In this document: positions 56,334-64,000 of the stretch, piece by piece
Position numbering within the stretch: position 1 is the first letter of the stretch
Layout: each line of letters starts with the position of its first letter
Assembly (NCBI RefSeq): GCF_049671045.1
Contig: NZ_JBATUH010000017.1
Location: 1 to 64,000 of the forward strand
Length of the DNA stretch: 64,000 bases
Origin: Parvibaculum sp049671045
Lineage (GTDB): Bacteria > Pseudomonadota > Alphaproteobacteria > Parvibaculales > Parvibaculaceae
Direction of reading: 5' to 3'
The notes under the pieces: generated by a model
Database searches by the model: none
The model's input: only the letters and a program-made list of their open reading frames with translations
Told to the model about the DNA's origin: nothing
Translations under genes and position numbers: made by a program

Positions 56334-57578
56334 ATGGCGACGGAAATCAAGGTGCCGGCACTCGGCGAATCGGTAACGGAAGCGACCGTTGCCCAGTGGT
56401 TCAAGCAGCCGGGCGACGCGGTCACCGTTGACGAGCCGCTGGTCGAACTGGAAACCGACAAGGTGACGGTCGAGGTGCCGGCGCCCGCATCCGGCGTGCT
56501 TTCGGACGTGTTCGTGAAGCCGGGCGAAACGGTCGGCATCGGCACCGTTCTGGGCGCGATCGGCGAGGGGGCGGGAAAGCCCGCCGCGAAGCCCGCCGCG
56601 AAGAAGGAAGAACCGAAGAAGGCGGCCGCGCCCGCGACGAAGCCCGCAGCCCCCGCGGCGGTTCCGGCCGCAGCGGCCGCGCCTGTCGCAAAGGCGGAGG
56701 CCCCTCTTGCGCCTTCCGTGCGCAGGCTCGCGGAAGAAAGCGGCATCGAGCCCGCGCGCGTTGCGGGCACGGGCAAGGATGGCCGCGTGACGAAGGGCGA
56801 CATGCTCGAGGCGATCGCCGCTCCGGCTGCGGCGCCCGCGCCCGTTCAGGTGCGTGCGCCCGTCCCCGCTGATCAGGCCGCGCGCGAGGAGCGCGTCCGC
56901 ATGACGCGGCTCAGGAAGACCATCGCCACCCGCCTCAAGGAAGCGCAGAACACGGCCGCCATGCTCACCACCTTCAACGAGGTGGACATGACGAACGTCA
57001 TGGCGATCCGTAATCAGTACAAGGATCTTTTCGAGAAGAAGCACGGTGTGCGCGTCGGCTTCATGAGCTTCTTCGTCAAGGCGTGCATCGCGGCGCTGAA
57101 GGAGATCCCGGCGGTCAATGCCGAGATCGACGGCGACGATCTCGTCTACAAGAATTACTACAATATCGGCGTGGCGGTCGGCACGGAGCGGGGTCTCGTC
57201 GTTCCCGTCGTGCGCGATGCGCAGGACATGTCGCTTGCCGATATCGAGAAGGCGATCAACGATTTCGGCCGGCGCGCCCGCGACGGCCAGCTCAAGCTCG
57301 AGGAACTGCAGGGCGGCACCTTCACCATCTCGAATGGCGGCGTCTATGGCTCGCTCATGTCGACACCGATCCTCAACGCGCCGCAGTCCGGCATTCTCGG
57401 CATGCACAAGATCCAGGACCGGCCGATGGCGATCGGCGGCAAGATCGAAATCAGGCCGATGATGTATCTCGCCCTTTCCTACGATCATCGCATCGTGGAC
57501 GGACGCGAGGCGGTGACCTTCCTCGTTCGCGTCAAGGAATCGCTCGAGGATCCGCAGCGCCTGCTGCTCGATCTCTGA
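56334..57578 (+). CDS. sucB: 2-oxoglutarate dehydrogenase E2 (dihydrolipoyl succinyltransferase)
   Basis: 414 residues. One lipoyl domain (about 1-78) with K43 in ETDKVTVEV, then an Ala/Pro/Lys linker, the E1/E3-binding domain around 120-160 (LAPSVRRLAEESGIEPARVAG type), and the catalytic domain ending with H385 and D389 in SYDHRIVDGREAV. It transfers the succinyl group to CoA. AAAGG precedes the ATG. Confidence 0.97.
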   Translation: MATEIKVPALGESVTEATVAQWFKQPGDAVTVDEPLVELETDKVTVEVPAPASGVLSDVFVKPGETVGIGTVLGAIGEGAGKPAAKPAAKKEEPKKAAAPATKPAAPAAVPAAAAAPVAKAEAPLAPSVRRLAEESGIEPARVAGTGKDGRVTKGDMLEAIAAPAAAPAPVQVRAPVPADQAAREERVRMTRLRKTIATRLKEAQNTAAMLTTFNEVDMTNVMAIRNQYKDLFEKKHGVRVGFMSFFVKACIAALKEIPAVNAEIDGDDLVYKNYYNIGVAVGTERGLVVPVVRDAQDMSLADIEKAINDFGRRARDGQLKLEELQGGTFTISNGGVYGSLMSTPILNAPQSGILGMHKIQDRPMAIGGKIEIRPMMYLALSYDHRIVDGREAVTFLVRVKESLEDPQRLLLDL

Positions 57579-57606
57579 CACCCCTCCGCAAATCAGGAGT
57601 AATGCC

Positions 57607-58998
57607 ATGGCGGATGCTTTCGACCTCGTCGTGATCGGCGCGGGCCCTGGCGGCTATGAATGCGCGATTCGCGCGGCGCAGCTCGGCATGAAAGTCGCCT
57701 GCGTCGAGAAGCGCGACAAGCTCGGCGGCACCTGCCTCAATATCGGCTGCATTCCGTCGAAGGCATTGCTCCACGCCTCGGAACTCTTCGCGGAGGCGGG
57801 CCATGCCTTCGCGGATATGGGCATCAAGGTCGGCACGCCGACCATCGACCTGAAGAAGCTTCTCGGCTTCAAGGACGAGGCCGTCGACGGCAACACCAAG
57901 GGCATCGAGTTCCTCTTCAAGAAGAACAAGATCGAGTGGGTGAAGGGCGAAGGCGTCATCAAGGCGCCGGGCAGGGTTCAGGTCGGCGAGCGCGTGCTCG
58001 AAACGAAGAACATCGTCATCGCGACGGGTTCGGACGTTGCCAGGCTGCCGGGAATCGAGATCGACGAGAAGCAGGTCGTTTCCTCGACCGGCGCGCTTGC
58101 GCTCGGCCAGGTGCCGGCGCGGCTTCTCGTCATCGGCGGCGGCGTCATCGGGCTCGAACTCGGTTCCGTCTGGGGCCGTCTCGGTTCCAAGGTCACCGTC
58201 GTCGAATATCTCGACGCGATCCTTCCGGGCATGGATGGCGAGGTCGCCAAGAATTTCCAGCGTATCCTCAAGAAGCAGGGCTTCGACTTCAAGCTCGGCT
58301 CCAAGGTGACGAAGGTCGAGAAGACGAAGGCGGGTCTCAAGGTTTCCGTCGAGCCCGCGCAGGGCGGCGCGGCGCAGATCATCGAGGCGGATGTGGTGCT
58401 CGTCGCCGTCGGCCGCGTTGCCTATACGCAGGGGCTCGGGCTCGAGAATGCGGGCGTCGCGACGGACAAGCGCGGCCGCATCGAGGTCGACGCGCATCTC
58501 AAGACCAATGTCGACGGTATCTACGCCATCGGTGACGTGATCGCGGGGCCGATGCTCGCGCACAAGGCGATGGAAGAGGGCGTGATGGTCGCTGAACGCC
58601 TCGGCGGCGTCGCCGGTCACGTCAATTATGATGTCATTCCGGGCGTCGTCTACACCTCGCCCGAGGTCGCGGCGGTCGGCAAGACCGAGGAGCAGCTCAA
58701 GGCCGAGGGCGTCGAATATAATTCCGGCAAGTTCCCCTTCACGGCCAATGGCCGCGCGAAGTCGAACAAGCAGACGGACGGCTTCGTCAAGATTCTCGCC
58801 GACAAGAAGACCGACCGGGTGCTTGGTGTCCATATCATCGGCGTCAATGCGGGCGAGATGATCGCGGAAGCCTGCATCGCGATGGAATTCGGCGCCTCAT
58901 CGGAGGACATCGCGCGCACCTGCCACGCGCATCCGACGCTTTCGGAGGCGGTGAAGGAAGCGGCTCTCGCGGTGACGGGCGCTCCCATCCATATGTGA
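57607..58998 (+). CDS. lpdA: Dihydrolipoyl dehydrogenase (E3)
   Basis: 463 residues. FAD binding at IGAGPGGYECA, redox pair C43/C48 in GGTCLNIGCIPSKA, NAD binding at VIGGGVIGLELG, and the C-terminal His-Glu pair in CHAHPTLSE. It reoxidises lipoyl groups of SucB. AGGAG precedes the ATG. Only three bases separate its stop from the convergent xerC, so no terminator fits between. Confidence 0.97.
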   Translation: MADAFDLVVIGAGPGGYECAIRAAQLGMKVACVEKRDKLGGTCLNIGCIPSKALLHASELFAEAGHAFADMGIKVGTPTIDLKKLLGFKDEAVDGNTKGIEFLFKKNKIEWVKGEGVIKAPGRVQVGERVLETKNIVIATGSDVARLPGIEIDEKQVVSSTGALALGQVPARLLVIGGGVIGLELGSVWGRLGSKVTVVEYLDAILPGMDGEVAKNFQRILKKQGFDFKLGSKVTKVEKTKAGLKVSVEPAQGGAAQIIEADVVLVAVGRVAYTQGLGLENAGVATDKRGRIEVDAHLKTNVDGIYAIGDVIAGPMLAHKAMEEGVMVAERLGGVAGHVNYDVIPGVVYTSPEVAAVGKTEEQLKAEGVEYNSGKFPFTANGRAKSNKQTDGFVKILADKKTDRVLGVHIIGVNAGEMIAEACIAMEFGASSEDIARTCHAHPTLSEAVKEAALAVTGAPIHM

Positions 58999-59001
58999 GG
59001 T

Positions 59002-59976
59002 TCAGCGCCGCGAGCGCGGATGGGCCTTGTCATAGATGTCGAGCAGGCGCTGGCTCTCGACCTCCGTATACATCTGCGTCGTCGACAGGCTCGCATGGCC
59101 GAGCAGTTCCTGGATCGCGCGCAGATCGCCGCCGCCAGCGAGCAGATGCGTGGCGAAGCTGTGGCGCAGCGCATGCGGCGTCACCGTATCGGCAAGGCCG
59201 AGCCTCTGGCGCAGGCGAATGACGGTGGCCCTGACCATACGCTGATCGAGCCTTCGTCCGCGCGCGCCGACGAAGAGTGGGTCGTCCGGCCCGAGGCCGA
59301 AAGGGCAGAGCCGCAGATAATCGTCGACCGCCTGGCGCGCCACGGGCAGCACGGGCACGATCCGCTCCTTGCCGCCCTTGCCGACGACGCGCAGCGTGGC
59401 GGGCAGGGGCGCCGAGCGCCGGTCGATCGACAGCGCCTCTGCAATGCGAAGGCCGCAGCCGTAAAGAAGCGTCAGAATGGCCGCGTCCCGGGCGGCGATC
59501 CATGGTTCGATGCGCTCGTCCGCCGCCTCGTCGATGAGGTCGAGGGCGGCTTCGGGCGATAGCGGCTTCGGGATGGCGTGGGGAAGTTTCGGCGAGCGCA
59601 GGGCGGTGAGCGCCGCATTGGCGATGACGCCGCCGCGATCGAGGAAGCGGAAGAAGGAACGGATGCTCGAAAGCGCGCGGGCGAGGCTTCTGCTCTGAAG
59701 GCCCTCATTGCGCCGCCGCGTCAGAAAGGCGCGGAAATCGCGCAGTTCGAGCGCGCCGAGCGCTTCCAGATCGGCCGCATGGCCCAGATGATCGACGAGA
59801 AAGTCGAAGAAGCGCGCCACGTCGCGGTGGTAGTTGACGAGCGTTGCGGGGCTTGCGCGCCTCTCGGCCATCAGATGCGAATACCAGGCGCGCAAATGCG
59901 GATGCACATCCTCCGCCGCGGCAATGGCGGCGGCGGCCTGGTCGGGCGTCAGAGTGCCGGGGGCAGGTCGAGCCAT
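59002..59976 (-). CDS. xerC: Tyrosine recombinase XerC
   Basis: 324 residues. SAM-like N-terminal DNA-binding domain about 25-115, catalytic domain with R177 (CGLRIAEAL), K200 (VVGKGGKER), H268 and R271 (HALRHSFATHLL), H294 (LLGHASLS) and Y303 (TQMYTEV). It resolves chromosome dimers at dif together with XerD. Its start lies inside the end of the DUF484 gene, a common pairing in Proteobacteria. Confidence 0.93.
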   Translation of the reverse strand: MARPAPGTLTPDQAAAAIAAAEDVHPHLRAWYSHLMAERRASPATLVNYHRDVARFFDFLVDHLGHAADLEALGALELRDFRAFLTRRRNEGLQSRSLARALSSIRSFFRFLDRGGVIANAALTALRSPKLPHAIPKPLSPEAALDLIDEAADERIEPWIAARDAAILTLLYGCGLRIAEALSIDRRSAPLPATLRVVGKGGKERIVPVLPVARQAVDDYLRLCPFGLGPDDPLFVGARGRRLDQRMVRATVIRLRQRLGLADTVTPHALRHSFATHLLAGGGDLRAIQELLGHASLSTTQMYTEVESQRLLDIYDKAHPRSRR

Positions 59977-60686
59977 CGGCGCACGCAGCGTTCGACGATG
60001 CGGGCAAGGAATTCGAGAAGATCGGCGGCCTGCTCGGGGTGGAACTGTTCCGGTGAACGGCCGCCCAGCGCGAGAAGGCCGGCCGGCGCGCCGCTCGCGA
60101 AATCGAGCCGCACCAGCGCTTCGGACTGCACCTCCTCGGCGAGATGATTGTAGAGGCCGCGGCTGCCATGCACATTGGCGACGAGGCGATAGGAGACATC
60201 GCCTCCCATCATGCGGGCGACGCCGCCCGGCTCCAGCACACGCACGCTGCGGACGCCGATGCCGGAAACGCCGTTCGATGTTTCAATGCAAAGGGCGGCG
60301 GCGCGGACGTCGATCGCGCGGGCAAGACCATCGGGCGCGGTGATGTATTCGATGAGGTGCTCGAAATTGCGCGCATCGAGAAGCGCGCAGGCGGCATTGT
60401 GGACCTGTTCGCGGGCGAGGCTGTTCAGCGACGACGCCTCGATCAGTTCGGACTGGATGTCGCGCAGCGTGCGGACCTGCTTCTGCAGCTTGCCGATGAT
60501 GAATTGCTGCATATCGACGACATTATGCCCGTTGTCCTGCGCGGGGATGATGGCCGAGATGAGATCGGGGTCGTCGGTAACGAATTCGGGATGCGCCAAG
60601 AGAAACGCCTTCACCTCGTCGGGTGAGACGCTCGGCACGGATTCCATAATCCGTTCGACTTCCGTCCGGTCGTTGTAGTGGCTCAT
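59949..60686 (-). CDS. DUF484 family protein (GAF-like)
   Basis: About 245 residues from ATG 60686; a GTG at 60698 is an alternative, and neither has a clear ribosome binding site. The DUF484 layout is FLLAHPEFVTDDPDLISAI, a helical segment with VVDMQQFIIGKLQKQVRTL, then a GAF-like domain. Function is unknown, but the gene is commonly linked to xerC, with which it overlaps by 28 bases. Confidence 0.87.
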   Translation of the reverse strand: MSHYNDRTEVERIMESVPSVSPDEVKAFLLAHPEFVTDDPDLISAIIPAQDNGHNVVDMQQFIIGKLQKQVRTLRDIQSELIEASSLNSLAREQVHNAACALLDARNFEHLIEYITAPDGLARAIDVRAAALCIETSNGVSGIGVRSVRVLEPGGVARMMGGDVSYRLVANVHGSRGLYNHLAEEVQSEALVRLDFASGAPAGLLALGGRSPEQFHPEQAADLLEFLARIVERCVRRWLDLPPAL

Positions 60687-60709
60687 GGCGTCGATCACCC
60701 GGGAGGTTG

Positions 60710-61363
60710 TCAGAGAATTTTCTGGCCGGTCTTCTTCCAGTCGGCGAGGAAGAGTTCGAGGCCCTTGTCGGTGAGAGGGTGGTTTGCAAGTCCGCGCAGG
60801 ACGCCCGGCGGCACGGTCGCCACATCGGCGCCCACCAGCGCTGCTTCCTTCACATGATTTGCGCTGCGGATCGAGGCGGCGAGAATCTCGGTCGGGAAGT
60901 CATAATTGTCGTAGATGGTTCGGATATCGTGAATGAGTTCCATGCCATCGAGATTGATGTCGTCGAGGCGGCCGATGAAGGGCGAGATGAAGCTCGCGCC
61001 CGCCTTGGCGGCGAGGAGCGCCTGGTTCGCCGAGAAGCAGAGGGTGACGTTCACCATCGTGCCTTCGCCGGCGAGTGCCTTGCAGGCCCTGAGGCCGTCC
61101 CAGGTGAGCGGCACCTTGACGGCGATGTTCTTTGCGATCTTCGCGAGTTTGCGGCCTTCCTCGATCATCGCCACCGAATCGAGCGCGGTGACTTCCGCGC
61201 TGACGGGGCCGGCGACGACGCTGCAAATCTCCTCGATGACCTCGATGAAATTGCGGCCGGTCTTGGCCACCAGAGAGGGGTTCGTGGTTACGCCATCGAC
61301 GAGACCCGTCGCGGCGAGATCCCTGATTTCTGCGATATCCGCGGTGTCGACAAAGAATTTCAT
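60710..61363 (-). CDS. fsa: Fructose-6-phosphate aldolase / short transaldolase
   Basis: 217 residues, the short form of the transaldolase family. MKFFVDTADIAEI opens the protein, GVTTNPSLVAK follows, and the Schiff-base Lys is K83 in AVKVPLTWDGL; the C-terminus has GADVATVPPGVL. Members are fructose-6-phosphate aldolases or true transaldolases; sequence alone does not separate the two. AAGG precedes ATG 61363, and a short tandem repeat lies directly upstream. Confidence 0.92.
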   Translation of the reverse strand: MKFFVDTADIAEIRDLAATGLVDGVTTNPSLVAKTGRNFIEVIEEICSVVAGPVSAEVTALDSVAMIEEGRKLAKIAKNIAVKVPLTWDGLRACKALAGEGTMVNVTLCFSANQALLAAKAGASFISPFIGRLDDINLDGMELIHDIRTIYDNYDFPTEILAASIRSANHVKEAALVGADVATVPPGVLRGLANHPLTDKGLELFLADWKKTGQKIL

Positions 61364-61371
61364 GTGGCCTT

Positions 61372-61417
61372 GTCTTCTGGTCGGGGGGGTCTTCTGGTCG
61401 GGGGTCTTCTGATCGGG
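61372..61417 (-). repeat. Short tandem repeat with G-runs upstream of fsa
   Basis: Three copies of GTCTTCTGGTCGGGG on the plus strand, 17, 15 and 14 bp long, differing mainly in the length of the G-run (six, four and three plus one shared). The longest uninterrupted G-run is seven (61383-61389). It ends 8 bases from the fsa start codon, in the 5' untranslated region. Confidence 0.8.
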
Positions 61418-61574
61418 CTTCGACGTCCGTATGACAGTCCGTTCGGGGGCGCGGCGCAACTTTTCTTTTCTTTTGCCGCGCCGGGCCCTGCGGTGCAAGG
61501 CCTGACGTTCCGCTTGCTTTATCAGGTGTTACATTATCGTCTCGTCTTGGAATTTCTCTTCAGCCCGGCTCAGA

Positions 61575-63752
61575 ATGCCCATCGACCCATCGCCGCGAAG
61601 CGTCAGCGTTCTCATTCCGCTCGCCCTGCCAGCACCTTACGACTATGAGGTTCCTGCCGGGTTAATCGCGGAAGAGGGAGCCTATGTGATCGTGCCGCTT
61701 GGCGCGCAGCAGATGCTCGGCGTGGTCTGGGGTCCCGGCACGGGCGAGGTGGACGCGAAGCGGCTCAAACCCGTTCTCGAGGTTCTCGACGCCCCGCCCA
61801 TGCCCGCCGCCTTGCGCCGCTTCGTCGACTGGATCGCGGCCTATACGCTCAATCCGCGCGGCTCGGTGCTGAGGCTCGCCCTGCGCGCGCCCGGCGCGCT
61901 CGAGCCCCAGCGCATGCGGACGGCCTACAGGCTTGCCGATGCGAGGCCCGCGCGCATGACGCCCGCGCGGCTTCGCGTCGTCGAAAGGGCGAGCGACGGG
62001 TTTGCTCGGACCGCGCGCGAGCTTGCGGAGGAGGCGGGCGTCTCCGATGGCGTGGTGCGCGGTCTCATCGAAGCCGCGTCGCTCCTGCCCGTCGATCTGC
62101 CCACCGAGGCGCCCTTTCCCGAGCCCGATATCGGCGCGAGGGAAAAGGCGCTTTCGCCGGAGCAGTCGGCCGCGGCTTCCGTCCTGCGGGCGCGCGTCGA
62201 AGCGGGGCGCTTTGCCACCCTGCTCCTTGACGGGGTGACGGGATCGGGCAAGACGGAAGTCTATTTCGAGGCGGTGGCCGAAGCGCTCGCGCGGGGAAAG
62301 CAGGCGCTCATCCTGCTGCCGGAGATCGCGCTCACGAGCCAGTTTCTCGACCGTTTCGAGGCGCGTTTCGGCTGCAAGCCGGCCGAATGGCATTCCGAGC
62401 TTTCGCAGCGCGAGCGCCGCCGCGTCTGGCGCGGCGTCGCGGAGGGGCGCGCGCGGGTGGTGGTCGGCGCGCGCTCGGCGCTTTTCCTGCCGTTCAGCGA
62501 TCTCGGCCTCATCGTCGTCGACGAGGAGCACGAGGCCGCCTTCAAGCAGGAGGAGGGCGTCATCTATCATGCGCGCGACATGGCGGTGGTGCGCGCCTCG
62601 CTCGGGGATTTTCCGATCGTGCTGAGTTCGGCGACGCCCTCGCTCGAGACGGTGGTGAATGCGCAGCTCGGGCGCTATGAGCGCGTGGTGCTGCCCGAGC
62701 GTCACGGCACGGCGGAGCTTCCTGAGATCGCCGCCATCGACATGCGCGAGGAGCCGCCCGAGCGCGGGCGCTGGCTCTCGCCGCGTCTTGTCAGCGAGAT
62801 AGTCGAGGCGCTCGGCCGTGGCGAACAGGCGATGCTGTTTCTCAACCGTCGCGGCTATGCGCCGCTGACGCTCTGCCGCACATGCGGCCACCGCATCGAA
62901 TGTCCGCAATGCTCGTCCTGGCTCGTCGAGCATCGCTTCCGGCGCGAACTCGTCTGCCATCATTGCGGCTATACGGCGCCGGTGCCGAAAGCGTGCCCGT
63001 CCTGCGGCGCGGAGGAGGCGCTCGTCGCCTGCGGACCGGGGGTCGAGCGCATCGCGGAAGAAATCGCGGAGCGTTTTCCCGAGGCGCGAATCGCCGTCCT
63101 GTCGAGCGATAATCTTCGAGGGCCGCAATCACATGAGGAAGTCTTCCGCGCGATCGAGGCGCGGGAGATCGATATCATCGTCGGTACACAGATCGTCGCG
63201 AAGGGGCATCATTTCCCCTGGCTCACGCTTGTGGGCGTCGTCGATGCCGATCTGGGGCTCGAGAATGGCGATCTTCGCGCGGCCGAGCGCACCTTTCAGC
63301 TCCTGCAGCAGGTGGCGGGGCGAGCGGGCCGGGCCGAGCGGCGGGGGCGCGTCTTCCTCCAGACCTATATGCCGGAGCATGGCGTGATGCGGGCGCTCGT
63401 CTCGGGCGACCGCGACCGGTTCCTCGACCGCGAGGCGGCCGCGCGCGAGCGGCTGGGGCATCCGCCTTTCGGCCGGCTCGTCGGCGTCGTGCTGTCCTCG
63501 GAAAATGCCGCTCAGGCGCAGAAATTCGCGCGCGAAATGGCCCGCGCCGCTCCGCAGGCCGAAGGCGTCAGCGTGCTCGGCCCCGCGCCGGCGCCGCTCG
63601 CGATGCTCAGGGGGCGGACAAGGCTGCGCTTCCTCGTCAAGTCGGCGCGGAACATCAATGTGCAGGCCTATATGCAGGCCTGGCTCTCCGCGCTCAAGGT
63701 GCCGGGCTCGGTGCGCATCGCGGTCGATGTCGATCCCTACAGCTTTCTCTAA
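61575..63752 (+). CDS. priA: Primosomal protein N' (replication restart helicase PriA)
   Basis: 725 residues. N-terminal 3'-DNA-binding domain (about 1-105), helicase core with GVTGSGKTEVYFEAV at about 220-234 and the Walker B IVVDEEHEAAFKQEE, then the zinc-binding segment with paired Cys (LCRTCGH, CPQCSS, CHHCGY, CPSCGA), and helicase motifs GTQIVAKGHHFPWLTLVGVV and QVAGRAGRAERRG. It reloads the replisome at stalled forks. No clear ribosome binding site precedes the ATG. Confidence 0.95.
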   Translation: MPIDPSPRSVSVLIPLALPAPYDYEVPAGLIAEEGAYVIVPLGAQQMLGVVWGPGTGEVDAKRLKPVLEVLDAPPMPAALRRFVDWIAAYTLNPRGSVLRLALRAPGALEPQRMRTAYRLADARPARMTPARLRVVERASDGFARTARELAEEAGVSDGVVRGLIEAASLLPVDLPTEAPFPEPDIGAREKALSPEQSAAASVLRARVEAGRFATLLLDGVTGSGKTEVYFEAVAEALARGKQALILLPEIALTSQFLDRFEARFGCKPAEWHSELSQRERRRVWRGVAEGRARVVVGARSALFLPFSDLGLIVVDEEHEAAFKQEEGVIYHARDMAVVRASLGDFPIVLSSATPSLETVVNAQLGRYERVVLPERHGTAELPEIAAIDMREEPPERGRWLSPRLVSEIVEALGRGEQAMLFLNRRGYAPLTLCRTCGHRIECPQCSSWLVEHRFRRELVCHHCGYTAPVPKACPSCGAEEALVACGPGVERIAEEIAERFPEARIAVLSSDNLRGPQSHEEVFRAIEAREIDIIVGTQIVAKGHHFPWLTLVGVVDADLGLENGDLRAAERTFQLLQQVAGRAGRAERRGRVFLQTYMPEHGVMRALVSGDRDRFLDREAAARERLGHPPFGRLVGVVLSSENAAQAQKFAREMARAAPQAEGVSVLGPAPAPLAMLRGRTRLRFLVKSARNINVQAYMQAWLSALKVPGSVRIAVDVDPYSFL

Positions 63753-63864
63753 GGCATTCGGCCTCGCCTTGCGCGGGGCGAACCCAGGGGTTCCGGGCGC
63801 AGCATTTCATTAAACATTCGGTCTTATGGTTTGCGAATGGTAAACGCGATCTCGTGAGGCTCAC

Positions 63865-64000
63865 ATGAAATGCGCCGTCATCACTCCCATCGGTCCGGGA
63901 CATGAGGAGGCCTACAGGGTCTGCCGCAATTCGATCGAGGCGGCCTGGAATTACGGGCACGGTCCTTTCGATGCGCTTGAGATTATTCCAATGTGGGATC
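63865..64000 (+). CDS. Start of an unidentified gene (3' end outside window)
   Basis: 45 codons are visible from ATG 63865, with GAGG 5-8 bases upstream. The N-terminus MKCAVITPIGPGHEEAYRV followed by a Cys, an Asn-Ser-Ile helix and a FDALEIIPMWD strand resembles the beta-alpha start of a glycosyltransferase-like fold, but this is only a guess. Confidence 0.6.
   Translation, partial: MKCAVITPIGPGHEEAYRVCRNSIEAAWNYGHGPFDALEIIPMWD

Overview
The window is a contiguous 64 kb piece of a high-GC alphaproteobacterial chromosome. The gene set and order fit the Rhizobiales/Parvibaculum-like side of the class: DUF2794 and DUF484 proteins, acnA beside the ccm heme-export genes, ftsY-mtaB-dapF, ffh-rpsP-rimM-trmD-rplS-leuC, sdhCDAB, mdh-sucCD-sucAB-lpd, a RIME-like intergenic repeat, and mesaconyl-CoA hydratase of the ethylmalonyl-CoA pathway. 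I cannot name the species from sequence alone. Nearly all genes are core housekeeping genes in tight operons with many ATGA overlaps. No rRNA, tRNA, CRISPR array, transposase or prophage was found.

Layout. 1-8 kb: end of an FtsX-type ABC permease, a Bax-inhibitor-1 membrane protein, DUF2794, and a four-gene Gld-type ABC-2 cassette (ATPase, permease, GldG-like protein, DUF4340). 8-15.3 kb: acnA with a large histone-like N-terminal tail, then a divergent run of crotonase and ccmABCD-ccmG. 15.3-23.5 kb: MarR regulator, NUDIX hydrolase, MFS carrier, then a reverse-strand block dapF-mtaB-ftsY-ispZ. 23.6-27.4 kb: SRP protein and ribosome genes ffh-rpsP-rimM-trmD-rplS. 27.5-33.7 kb: leuC, leuD, leuB, asd and pdxY; leuC and leuD are separated by an accessory insertion. 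33.8-37.8 kb: CoA-ester lyase and mesaconyl-CoA hydratase, a PAS protein, and a TetR-amidohydrolase pair. 38.1-41.5 kb: sdhCDAB. 41.5-48.4 kb: small and lineage-specific genes (GFA protein, lipoproteins, a decayed ABC-2 permease, MazG-like protein, zapE, and a PadR regulator heading three methyltransferase genes). 48.6-59 kb: mdh, an MBL hydrolase, sucCD, sucAB, lpd. 59-64 kb: xerC, DUF484, transaldolase/FSA, priA, and the start of one more gene.

The genes supply most of the TCA cycle (aconitase, 2-oxoglutarate dehydrogenase, succinyl-CoA synthetase, succinate dehydrogenase, malate dehydrogenase), leucine and lysine/threonine-branch biosynthesis, cytochrome c heme export, and co-translational protein targeting.

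The most unusual points are: (1) aconitase fused in frame to a ~183-residue Lys/Ala/Pro repeat tail resembling histone H1/AlgP; (2) a perfect 123-bp duplication of the leuC 3' end flanking an unknown, lower-GC gene whose ribosome binding site lies inside the last leuC codons; (3) directly after it, a DUF559 nuclease-like gene bracketed by inverted copies of a G/C-run palindrome, looking like a small mobile unit; (4) a compact three-way-junction leader candidate before rplS and other structured leaders; (5) a YqjI-like, His-rich PadR regulator with clear operator repeats at the head of a methyltransferase operon.
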